Source: Puniceicoccales bacterium (lineage in GTDB: Bacteria > Verrucomicrobiota > Verrucomicrobiia > Opitutales > UBA953). Taken from it: a stretch of 6,776 bases of DNA. The notes under the pieces were generated by a model. The model had not been told where the DNA came from and made no database searches. It saw only the letters and a list, made by a program, of their open reading frames with translations. A program made the position numbers and the translations under genes. The DNA is taken from positions 1-6,776 of the forward strand of contig JAITPT010000185.1 of assembly GCA_031289285.1 (NCBI GenBank), in the 5' to 3' direction. Within the stretch, counting starts at the first letter, position 1. Each line of letters opens with the position of its first letter. This document shows positions 1 to 5,996 of the stretch, in pieces.

Positions 1-662
1 GTCGCTACAGCTTCCGCGTAGCCGCACCAGCGGTAGTCTTTTGGGTCTGCGACGATACGCGCTCTGACAGGATTGAGGTCAATGTAGGCGGCAACAGCCT
101 CCATCGCGAAGAACCTGTCGCTCTGGACAATCGTGCTCGAAAAGCGCTCTGACCAAAGCGTTCCCTCACGCTCGTGAGTGCGGTTATACCAGATGGAGAA
201 CCGCTGCTTGAAGGTCTTCATGAACTCCGAGACATCGCCCATTCTGCGCAGCATTTGTTTGCGCCACGCCTCGGCGTCTTCGCCGTCTTTCTTGAGCATC
301 TCGGCGAGCATCTTGACATCGGCGGGTGCCCATTTGGTGGGTTTGGGGTAGAGGACGGAGTAACGTCGCAGCAGCTCTGTGTCGGAGAGTTCGCCCTGTT
401 CTGGCACTCTGACGAGCACATGGAAGTGGTTTGTCATGAGAGCGTATGTCACGACTTGGACGCCGCAGAACTCGGCGACTTGGTGCATGATTGAGCGCAT
501 TCGTTCTTTGCATTCGTCGGTCAGCAAGAACTCGCCGCCGACAATTCGCGAAATGCAATGGTAGGTCGCTATCGCGCCCGTGCCTGTGTTCGCACCCATG
601 TCCGCACCAGCACCAGTGCTCGTGCCGTGGGCGTGTTTTATTTTGAAACGTACAGTAGCCAT
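1..662 (-). CDS. REP-associated/IS200-like tyrosine transposase (Y1_Tnp, RAYT type), C-terminus cut by window edge
   Basis: A single-strand DNA transposase or nicking enzyme of the HUH superfamily. Related RAYT proteins act on palindromic repeat sequences by forming a covalent 5'-phosphotyrosine link. The 220 visible residues show YHCISRIVGGEF (34-45), the metal-binding HUH pair in TNHFHVLV (H79 and H81), FKQRFSIWYNR (151-161), GTLWSERF (167-174) and AAYIDLNPVRA (191-201). Y193 in that last block aligns with the catalytic Tyr115 of the E. coli TnpA-REP as I recall its sequence. All catalytic residues are therefore present and the gene is not visibly broken; only the tail past the left edge is missing. 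The start at 662 (MATVRFKIKHAHG) is the furthest plausible ATG; M22 at 599 is an alternative. No well-spaced Shine-Dalgarno site precedes either. Residues 12-30 are a Gly/Thr/Ala-rich simple stretch. No IS partner (TnpB) or terminal hairpin pair is proven, so I call it a RAYT rather than a complete insertion sequence. Confidence 0.9.
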   Translation of the reverse strand, partial: MATVRFKIKHAHGTSTGAGADMGANTGTGAIATYHCISRIVGGEFLLTDECKERMRSIMHQVAEFCGVQVVTYALMTNHFHVLVRVPEQGELSDTELLRRYSVLYPKPTKWAPADVKMLAEMLKKDGEDAEAWRKQMLRRMGDVSEFMKTFKQRFSIWYNRTHEREGTLWSERFSSTIVQSDRFFAMEAVAAYIDLNPVRARIVADPKDYRWCGYAEAVA

Positions 663-701
663 ACCCCCATACTGCAATACAACCCGCCAGCATCGCAACA
701 A

Positions 702-756
702 AAAAATTAGACTGTCTAATTTTTGTTTTTGTGAATAATTAGACAGTCTAATTTTT
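702..756. promoter_or_regulatory. Paired AT-rich dyads, likely tandem TetR-type operators
   Basis: Two copies of a TTAGAC-N-GTCTAA palindrome occur here. The first (702-724) has perfect 11-nt arms around T713. The second (737-753) has perfect 8-nt arms around A745. Because each is a palindrome, the two also form a perfect 20-bp inverted repeat (702-721 against 737-756) with a 15-nt spacer. The centres are 32 bp apart, about three helical turns, which would put two dimers on the same DNA face, as in the paired tet operators. The odd-length short palindrome resembles TetR-family operators in general; I cannot name the regulator, and none is encoded in the window. The site lies about 40 bp upstream of the transposase start, so it could control that gene or a vanished gene to the right. 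The alternatives are a target palindrome of the transposase or an AT-rich bidirectional hairpin. Confidence 0.6.
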
Positions 757-1053
757 CTCTTGATATGTTTTTCGGGATGGACATTGAGCGCGTTTTCCCT
801 GACATGCGCCGCCATGTTACCATCATCAGCACTCGCCAACGCAGTACCGCCAATATCGCCATGTCCTGTTTTCTATCCCCACAATTTTGTTGCTTCTGGC
901 TGGTGCTCTTGGGGTTGGCAAGGTCAGCAATGGCGGCAATCCGTGGCGGACGGTTCTCGCTTTATCCCACTGAACTGCCGTTCTTAGGGTAAGAGAGTAA
1001 GCAGGAATAAATCGGAGCAGACTTACTGAGAAGACGGCGGTTTGCACTACACT

Positions 1054-1083
1054 CGCCCTGCGCACTATGCGTCCAGCAGGGCG
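1054..1083. repeat. GC-rich inverted repeat, REP-like hairpin candidate
   Basis: CGCCCTGC at 1054-1061 pairs perfectly with GCAGGGCG at 1076-1083 around a 14-nt loop. A small alternative stem, CGCA/TGCG, lies at the start of the loop. No T-run follows on either strand, so it does not look like an intrinsic terminator. Its size and GC content resemble REP palindromes, the usual partners of RAYT transposases, and a RAYT gene lies about 400 bp away. Only one copy is visible, so the link is unproven. Confidence 0.4.
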
Positions 1084-1140
1084 TTCTGACAAAAGGCTGT
1101 AGTTCATCCTGCGGCACTATCAGTAGCAGTCTGCGTTACG

Positions 1141-1170
1141 GCGGTGCCACAACAGCCCACTGCGGCACCA
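1141..1170 (-). terminator. Possible weak hairpin downstream of the ABC ATPase gene
   Basis: Just past the ATPase stop codon on the minus strand, GGTGCC and GGCACC (1164-1169 and 1143-1148) form a 6-bp stem. A G-U and a G-C pair extend it to 8 bp, and a nested CAG/CTG stem lies in the loop. There is no U-tract after it, so intrinsic termination is doubtful. It might serve as an mRNA 3'-end stabiliser or be incidental. Confidence 0.25.
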
Positions 1171-1178
1171 CAGCGCAC

Positions 1179-2042
1179 CTAAGAAATCTTTTGCACCTTT
1201 TCGACGAAAAGTTTTTCGAGGGTCATGCGCGGGTGGCCGACGCTGAGCAGCGTTGCACTGTGCCGCGCCAAAACCGCCGACACCTCGCGGAGGGCGGCGT
1301 CCGTCAAACCCGCTGTGGTGAGCACTTGGAGTTCGCGTCGCGCTAACACATCGTCCACCGCGCCCTCGAGCACGAGGTGCCCTTTGTCGAGAATTGCCAC
1401 GCGGTCACACAACTCCTCGACCTGCCCCAATTGGTGCGAACAAAGCACCACGGTTTTCCCGCGTTGGCGCATCGCCAAAAGAATTTCGCCGATGTCCGCC
1501 GCGCCGAGCGGGTCAACACCGGCAGTGGGTTCGTCGAGGATAACGAGGCGCGGGTCGTGGACGATTGCCTGCGCCAGCCCGATGCGCTGCAACATGCCCT
1601 TGGAATAAGTGCCGACGCGGCGCGGCGCGGCCTCCGTCATACCCGTCAGCGCGAGCGCGTCGGTGATACGCCCCTCCAACTCGGCGGCGGGGACGGCGGA
1701 CATCCGTGCGTAGAAGCGGACCAGCTCGCGCCCGCTCAGGTGTCGGTAAAAATACGGTGCCTCGGGCAAGTAGCCGGTGAGTGTGCGTGCGCCTATGCTC
1801 CCCGCCTCATGCCCGAAGACGGTGCATTTGCCAGCGGTGGCGGAGAGCAGGCCGAGGAGGATTTTGAGCGTGGTGCTTTTGCCGGAGCCGTTGGGGCCGA
1901 GCAGCCCGTAGATGGTGCCGGCGGGGATGCGCAGCGAGAGGTTGTCAACGGCGCGAAGTTTCACGCCGCGCATCCCGATGCGAAAGTCTTTGACGAGGTT
2001 GGCGATTTCGATGGCGGCGGTGTCGCCGGAGTCGTTTGTCAT
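1179..2042 (-). CDS. ABC transporter ATP-binding protein (ABC-2/CcmA-like exporter type)
   Basis: A cytoplasmic ATPase subunit that would power a membrane permease, probably of the ABC-2 export class. All nucleotide-binding motifs are present in the 287 residues: Walker A GPNGSGKST (49-57); a GYLPE block (90-94) with Glu at the Q-loop position, common in this subgroup; the signature YSKGMLQ (146-152); Walker B LVILDEP (166-172); the D-loop GVDP (175-178); and the switch His203 in LCSH. The C-terminal tail ends in LEKLFVEKV, the usual ending for single-domain members, so the protein is full length. The start at 2042 gives the normal short lead before the first strand. It lies 57 bp downstream of the methyltransferase gene on the same strand and is likely co-transcribed with it. 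No permease follows; the next 500 bp is non-coding and then comes a transposase. The substrate cannot be inferred. Confidence 0.95.
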   Translation of the reverse strand: MTNDSGDTAAIEIANLVKDFRIGMRGVKLRAVDNLSLRIPAGTIYGLLGPNGSGKSTTLKILLGLLSATAGKCTVFGHEAGSIGARTLTGYLPEAPYFYRHLSGRELVRFYARMSAVPAAELEGRITDALALTGMTEAAPRRVGTYSKGMLQRIGLAQAIVHDPRLVILDEPTAGVDPLGAADIGEILLAMRQRGKTVVLCSHQLGQVEELCDRVAILDKGHLVLEGAVDDVLARRELQVLTTAGLTDAALREVSAVLARHSATLLSVGHPRMTLEKLFVEKVQKIS

Positions 2043-2099
2043 GCGGGCGAAAACAATGGCGGCTGGGTTTTTCGCAAAGGAAAAAACGGCGTGGCTTCA

Positions 2100-2957
2100 T
2101 CACATCGGTTTTCGCAATACCCAGAAGCGGGTGTCGTCGGAGAACTCGCGCACCTCGCGGCTCTCGGTAGCGATTTCGGAGCGCATCGCGGTGAACTCGA
2201 CGGCGAAGCCGCAGCGGAGGGCGAGCGCGTGTGTCTCGGCGCGGGTCGCGGCGTGGATGAACATCCGCCCCGCAGGCGTCGTGTGGTCGTAGTCGCCAAG
2301 ACGCTCGAGGGCGGGGTTTTGTGTGCCCGCCGCCCAACGTGCGCGCTCCTCGTCCCAGTGGGCGGCGCGGCGCGGGTCGTTGCGCTCGTGTCCGGTAAAA
2401 ATCGCGGTGCCGCCCGTGCGCAACACGCGGTGCATCTCGCGCAGAGCGGCTTCGCGGCGGGCTTCGAGCGGAATCATCATCAGACCGTTGAAGCCGAAAA
2501 TGACGGAGGCAAACGCGGCGTCGGCGAAAGGCAGAGCGGTGGCGTCGGCAAAGGCAAAACGCAAATTGCCCACCGCATCGCCGCCGCCGCCATTGCCATT
2601 GCCATTGCCGCCGTCGTCGTCGCCGTCAGCGGAAAACCCGTCGCCAGCCGCCGCGTTCGCCACGCCGTCGCTCGCCGCGTTTGCGTCTGCGTTTGCGTCT
2701 GCGACGGCGCGGGCGGCCTCGAGCATTTGCGGGGAAAAGTCGGTGGCGGTGATGTCTCGCCAACCTGCTTTTTGGAGGCCAAATGCGATGCGCCCTGCGC
2801 CGCAGCCAAGCTCAAGCAGCGGCGCGTCTTTGGAAAAAGACGCTTCGCAGAGAAGGCGCTCGGACTCCCAGAGACCGAGGTTCGCGGCTGCCCGCGCATA
2901 CTCGAGGACGGTGTCGGGGTGGCCGAAGAAGGCGGCGTTGGAGAGCGTGGTGGGCAT
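2100..2957 (-). CDS. Class I SAM-dependent methyltransferase (Methyltransf_11/25-like) with low-complexity insertion
   Basis: A Rossmann-fold methyltransferase using S-adenosylmethionine; the substrate is unknown. Motif I is LLELGCGAGRIA (47-58). The acidic residue that holds the ribose is D73 in ATDFS, and FADATALPFAD (135-145) carries the adenine-contacting D138. MHRVLRTGGTAIFTG (175-189) is the usual post-motif strand and turn. Length is 285 residues. Between the helix after D73 and the third strand sits a run of about 45 residues (86-130) rich in Ala, Asn, Asp and Gly, including DANADANA and GNGNGNGGGG, encoded by short DNA repeats. Family members normally have a short loop here. The start ATG at 2957 fits the fold, but the upstream sequence is repeat DNA without a Shine-Dalgarno site. 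The same frame stays open further upstream without an obvious start codon. It lies between recJ and the ABC ATPase gene on the same strand, with 127 bp and 57 bp gaps. Confidence 0.9.
   Translation of the reverse strand: MPTTLSNAAFFGHPDTVLEYARAAANLGLWESERLLCEASFSKDAPLLELGCGAGRIAFGLQKAGWRDITATDFSPQMLEAARAVADANADANAASDGVANAAAGDGFSADGDDDGGNGNGNGGGGDAVGNLRFAFADATALPFADAAFASVIFGFNGLMMIPLEARREAALREMHRVLRTGGTAIFTGHERNDPRRAAHWDEERARWAAGTQNPALERLGDYDHTTPAGRMFIHAATRAETHALALRCGFAVEFTAMRSEIATESREVREFSDDTRFWVLRKPM
2568..2702 (-). repeat. Simple-sequence coding expansion inside the methyltransferase gene
   Basis: This stretch encodes residues 86-130. On the plus strand it contains CATTGC three times in tandem (2591-2608), runs of GCC and GTC triplets around it, and a 12-bp unit GCGTTTGCGTCT twice in tandem (2677-2700). 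All unit lengths are multiples of three, so copy-number change would keep the frame. Replication slippage is the likely origin. The encoded segment is probably a flexible surface loop. Confidence 0.8.
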
Positions 2958-2973
2958 GTTGCAGGAGGCGGCG

Positions 2974-3018
2974 GTTGCGGCGGTTGCGGAGATTGCGGCG
3001 GTTGCGGCGGTTGCGGGG
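2974..3018. repeat. Five tandem 9-bp repeats, consensus GTTGCGGCG
   Basis: The units on the plus strand are GTTGCGGCG (2974), GTTGCGGAG (2983), ATTGCGGCG (2992), GTTGCGGCG (3001) and GTTGCGGGG (3010). A degenerate continuation reaches 2958, immediately before the methyltransferase start codon. The array therefore makes up the leader of that gene on the minus strand and replaces any ribosome binding site there. Confidence 0.9.
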
Positions 3019-3072
3019 ATAGGTCTTATAGGACGTATAGGACGAATAGGTCGTATAGGACGTATAGGTCTT
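3019..3072. repeat. Six tandem 9-bp repeats, consensus ATAGGACGT
   Basis: The units are ATAGGTCTT, ATAGGACGT, ATAGGACGA, ATAGGTCGT, ATAGGACGT and ATAGGTCTT, starting at 3019 and stepping by 9. They follow the GTTGCGGCG array without a break and in the same register. Unit 1 equals unit 6 and unit 2 equals unit 5. There are no spacers, so this is not CRISPR. It begins 12 bp beyond the recJ stop codon. From memory, similar ATAGGACNT microsatellites occur in intergenic DNA of several bacteria, but I cannot check that here. Confidence 0.92.
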
Positions 3073-3084
3073 GTGGGCGGGTGG

Positions 3085-4809
3085 CTATTCTGCGACGCGC
3101 CAGTCGAGCAATTCGCCCTGCGGGTAACGCCGCCCGTTGTAGTAGTTCCAGCCGAGTTTCACGGCGATGTCCAGCGGTGTGCCGACGGGCGGGACGCTGT
3201 CGCCTTTGCGCCAAGCGACGACGCCCATGCGCCGCCATGTGTCGAGCGGGACTTGGAAACGAAAATTGTTTTCGCCGAAGCGCACAGGCTCGGTTTTCAG
3301 GGTGATGTCGGCGACGCCGAAGACGGGTTCCGCGTTGCCCTCGCCGAAGGGGTGCAGCAACTCGAGTTGGTCGAGAAAGTCGTCCGAGATGTGCATGTTG
3401 TCGAGCCACGCGGCGATGACGATGGCCTCATCGGGGATGCCGTCTTTCTCGAGTTGTTTGCCGACGGCCTCGTTGAAGCGGACGCGCAGTTCTGGCACGT
3501 TTTCCGACACGATGCTCACGCCGACCGCCATCGGGTGCCCACCCCACGAGTCGAGGATGTCTGCGCTGGGCTGAAGTGCTTCGACGAGATTGACGCGGGC
3601 GACGCTCCGCCCAGAGCCTTTTGCCCACGTGCCATCTTTGCCCAGCACGATGCAGGGGCGGTTGAAATGGCGGCAAAGTTTCCCCGCGACGATACCGACG
3701 ACGCCCGAGTGCCACGCGCCGTGCGCGACGAGGGCGTGCGGGAATTGCGGCGCGATGGCGGTGAGCTGTTCCAACGCCTCGGCACTCACGAGCCGCTCGA
3801 TTTCCTGACGCTCGCGGTTCATCTCGTTGAGTTGCGCACCGATGGCGTCGCACTTCGCGGAGTCGTCGCAGAGGAGCATCTCGACGGGCAAAAGCGCGTC
3901 GGCGAGACGCCCGCTGGCGTTGATGCGCGGCCCGAGCCGGAAGGAGATATCGGAGGGGAGGATTTGTGCGCCCTCGACGATGCCCCCCGCCCGCATGAGC
4001 GCACGCAGCCCCACGCGCGAGGATTGCCGCAGTTGGCGCAAACCGTGGCTTGTCAAGAGGCGATTTTCACCGATGAGCGGCACGAGGTCGGCCACGGTGC
4101 CCATCGCCACGAGGTCGAGGTGCTCGCGCAAAATGATTTTTTCTGCCGTCGCATCGCCCCGCGCACGGAGCCGTTTGAGGAGCGCGTGGCAGACTTTGAA
4201 AACAAGGCCGACCGTGCAAAAAATACGCCAGCCAGCCCCTGCCTCTTCGGTGTCGTTGACGTGCGGGTTGACCATCACGCAGTCGTCGCTGGCGGAGTCT
4301 TTCGAGCGGTGGTGGTCTATTACGATGACGTCGGTGCCACCTGCGCGTAGCGAGCGGATTTCGGTGACGGAGTTGGTGCCGCAGTCGAGGGCGATGAAGA
4401 GGGCAAACGGCCCGTCGGCGAGCGCACGTTCGACCGAGGCGGCGCTCATCCCGTAGCCCTCTTCGAGGCGGCGCGGCACGTAGTAGTGCGGGTCGGCACC
4501 GAGCGAACGCAGCACACTCACGAGCAGCGTGGTGCTGGTGACGCCGTCCACATCGTAGTCGCCCATGATGGCGACGCGCTCTTTGGCGTCTATGGCGCGG
4601 ATGATGCGGTCAACGGACTCGCTGATTTTCCCGATGAGAAACGGGTCGGCGAGATGGGCGAGTTTCGGGTGCAGGTGGCGCTCGGCGTCGTCCTTTCCCG
4701 TGATGCCTTTTTTGACGAGGATTTCGGCGATTGCCGAGTGGAGGTTGAGGCTGGATTCCAATTCGCAGGCGGTGTTCCCGGGTGGGCTGTGGTAAATCCA
4801 GTTTTTCAT
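3085..4809 (-). CDS. recJ: Single-stranded-DNA-specific exonuclease RecJ
   Basis: A 5'-to-3' single-strand DNA exonuclease of recombination and mismatch or base-excision repair, with two-metal catalysis in a DHH phosphoesterase core. In the 574-residue protein the DHH motifs are GDYDVDGVTS (83-92), LDCGTN (141-146), IDHH (164-167) and GTVADLVPL (237-245). GPRINASGR follows at 293-301. The DHHA1 half carries HSGVVGIVAGK (367-377), GSGRS (398-402) and GGHPMAVG (423-430). HPFGEGNAEPVF (486-497) opens the OB-fold C-terminal domain. Length and motif order are those of complete bacterial RecJ. I start it at the ATG at 4809 (MKNWIYHSP). The frame stays open to 5103, but that extension has no RecJ similarity and overlaps the divergent kinase gene. 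No Shine-Dalgarno site is visible. It is probably the first gene of a minus-strand run that continues into the methyltransferase and ABC ATPase genes, although the repeat block may separate them. Confidence 0.97.
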   Translation of the reverse strand: MKNWIYHSPPGNTACELESSLNLHSAIAEILVKKGITGKDDAERHLHPKLAHLADPFLIGKISESVDRIIRAIDAKERVAIMGDYDVDGVTSTTLLVSVLRSLGADPHYYVPRRLEEGYGMSAASVERALADGPFALFIALDCGTNSVTEIRSLRAGGTDVIVIDHHRSKDSASDDCVMVNPHVNDTEEAGAGWRIFCTVGLVFKVCHALLKRLRARGDATAEKIILREHLDLVAMGTVADLVPLIGENRLLTSHGLRQLRQSSRVGLRALMRAGGIVEGAQILPSDISFRLGPRINASGRLADALLPVEMLLCDDSAKCDAIGAQLNEMNRERQEIERLVSAEALEQLTAIAPQFPHALVAHGAWHSGVVGIVAGKLCRHFNRPCIVLGKDGTWAKGSGRSVARVNLVEALQPSADILDSWGGHPMAVGVSIVSENVPELRVRFNEAVGKQLEKDGIPDEAIVIAAWLDNMHISDDFLDQLELLHPFGEGNAEPVFGVADITLKTEPVRFGENNFRFQVPLDTWRRMGVVAWRKGDSVPPVGTPLDIAVKLGWNYYNGRRYPQGELLDWRVAE

Positions 4810-4972
4810 AGCGGAAGGCAAATCGTAGGTCGGGTTGAGTGTGTTCGTGATGTGTGGCGGGCATGGAACGAAAAAGCGCGGCGGCGGCAATCTCCGTTCT
4901 GCGCGGGCAGCGGCGCGGGCAGGATTATATGCCGCTTGCTTTGGCGAGCGGGCGGCGGTTACGCTTCGCCTC
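4810..4972. promoter_or_regulatory. Divergent intergenic region between recJ and the PfkB kinase gene
   Basis: These 163 bp must hold the promoters for both divergent genes. The only AT-rich patch is GATTATATG near 4923-4931, a possible -10 region for the kinase, but no matching -35 box stands out. I see no convincing sigma-70 pair for recJ, no operator dyad and no riboswitch-like structure. Confidence 0.4.
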
Positions 4973-5950
4973 ATGTCCCAACGGATAGTTTTCCCAACAA
5001 TCATTGCGCCATCCGCCTTTCCCGGTGTGGATGCCCCCCAATCCCTGCTCGTATCGGGCACGGTGGCATACGACGACATCATCACGCCGAAAGCCTCCGG
5101 CAAACGCCTTCTGGGCGGAAGCGCCTCCTACGCCGCACTCGCCGCCGCGTTTTTCACGGACTCGCGCCTCGCCGGAATTGTCGGCGGGGACTTTGCCGAA
5201 AAAGACCGCAAACGGCTTCGCTCGCACGGCGTTGACCTCGACGGCCTCCACACCGAAGCCGCCGGAAAAACTTTTTTCTGGAGCGGTAAATACCACGAAA
5301 ACTACAACCACCGCGACACGCTGGAGACGCGCTTAGGCGTCAACGCCGAGCCTCGCCCGCCCTTGCCAGAGGCGTGGCGCGAGACGCAATTTGTGCTGCT
5401 TGCCAACGACGCCCCCACGCTGCAACTCGCCGTGCTCGGGCAGCTACACGAGCCGCGTTTTGTGCTCGCCGACACGATGAACCTCTGGATTGAGACCGCC
5501 CGCAAAGACCTGCTGCGCGTGGCGGCGCACGCCAATCTTTTTGTCCTCAACGAGAGCGAGGCCGAGCTGCTTTCGGGCGAGAGCAACCTGTTTTTCTCAG
5601 GCCGCAAGCTGCTCAAAGAGACGGGTGCGCGCTCGGTGCTTGTCAAAAAAGGCGAGCACGGGGCCTTGCTCTTTCACAGGGAAGGGCTGTTTGCCTTGCC
5701 AGCGTATCCCGTCACGGATTTGCGCGACCCCACGGGCGCGGGCGACTCGTTTGCCGGTGCCCTCGTCGGGGTGCTCGCCGCACTGGGGCGCTCGGACTTC
5801 ACGGCGCTCAAACTCGCGATGCTCTATGCCACCGCCGTCGCGAGCCTCACCGTCGAATCGTTTTCGTGTGACCGCTTGGAAAGCGCAGGTGTCACCGAAA
5901 TCGAGAGCCGCGCCGCCGCCCTGCGCGAGATGACGCGCCTGCCCGGATAA
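4973..5950 (+). CDS. PfkB-family carbohydrate (ribokinase-like) kinase
   Basis: An ATP-dependent kinase of the ribokinase fold; the family phosphorylates sugars or nucleosides in the cytoplasm. The 325 residues show SGTVAYDDI (28-36), the substrate-side Gly motif LGGSASYAALAAA (47-59, PfkB signature 1), GDFAEKDRKRLRSHGVDLDGL (72-92), LADTMNLWIE (165-174), NESEAELLSGE (193-203), VKKGEHGALLF (224-234) and the C-terminal signature DPTGAGDSFAG (252-262). D258 is the catalytic base and the TGAGD loop forms the anion hole. The domain is complete. I start it at the ATG at 4973 (MSQRIVFPT); the frame is open back to 4835, but that extension is Arg/Ala-rich and unlike the family. The substrate is unknown: the motifs do not separate ribokinase, fructokinase or adenosine-kinase-like roles. 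The downstream methyltransferase gene starts 46 bp after its stop, so co-transcription is possible. Confidence 0.93.
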   Translation: MSQRIVFPTIIAPSAFPGVDAPQSLLVSGTVAYDDIITPKASGKRLLGGSASYAALAAAFFTDSRLAGIVGGDFAEKDRKRLRSHGVDLDGLHTEAAGKTFFWSGKYHENYNHRDTLETRLGVNAEPRPPLPEAWRETQFVLLANDAPTLQLAVLGQLHEPRFVLADTMNLWIETARKDLLRVAAHANLFVLNESEAELLSGESNLFFSGRKLLKETGARSVLVKKGEHGALLFHREGLFALPAYPVTDLRDPTGAGDSFAGALVGVLAALGRSDFTALKLAMLYATAVASLTVESFSCDRLESAGVTEIESRAAALREMTRLPG

Positions 5951-5996
5951 ACGCAAAACGGCCACACTCGCTTTTAACATCCGAAACGCCGTCAGC

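Larger units (their letters stand above)
757..1178. other. Gene-poor interval between the operator pair and the ABC ATPase gene
   Basis: I see no credible gene in these roughly 420 bp. Short open frames on both strands lack family motifs, good start contexts and coding-like composition. One plus-strand frame (about 830-970) reads a hydrophobic run, ILLLLAGALGVGKV, then a stop and a few more residues. It could be the remnant of a membrane or signal-peptide coding gene, but that is a guess. Two GC-rich inverted repeats in the interval are listed separately. The sequence looks less GC-biased than the genes to the right, as does the adjacent transposase gene, which fits an accessory insertion next to the recJ-to-ABC gene block. 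Confidence 0.5.

Noticed and set aside
184..693. Minus-strand 169-codon frame over the transposase gene
   Set aside because: It is an Arg-rich shadow in another frame. The overlapping frame from 662 carries the HUH and Tyr motifs and stays open to the window edge.
702..756. Intrinsic terminator
   Set aside because: The stem is AT-rich and lies on the 5' side of the transposase gene with no convincing gene ending at it. The paired odd-length palindromes fit operators better, though a bidirectional hairpin cannot be excluded.
826..1107. Minus-strand 93-codon frame in the gap left of the ABC ATPase gene
   Set aside because: No domain, odd composition and poor start context. It also covers the inverted repeat at 1054-1083.
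3019..3072. CRISPR-like array
   Set aside because: The units are only 9 bp and directly adjacent, without spacers, and no cas gene is in the window.
1377..3305. Plus-strand open frame of 642 codons across the ABC ATPase and methyltransferase genes
   Set aside because: It is antisense to two genes with complete family motifs, has no recognisable domain, and contains the 9-bp array read as YRTYRT-type repeats. Long antisense frames are expected in GC-rich coding DNA.
2323..4350. Plus-strand open frame of 675 codons opposite the methyltransferase and recJ genes
   Set aside because: It is antisense to recJ, whose DHH and DHHA1 motifs are all intact, and it shows no domain of its own beyond repeat-derived Pro-rich and Gly-Ile-Arg runs.
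4835..4972. N-terminal extension of the PfkB kinase to 4835
   Set aside because: The extension is Arg/Ala-rich and low complexity, and the PfkB fold begins normally just after the ATG at 4973.
4810..5103. N-terminal extension of recJ to an ATG at 5103
   Set aside because: The extra 98 residues do not resemble RecJ and would overlap the start of the divergent kinase gene. The protein from 4809 already has normal RecJ length.
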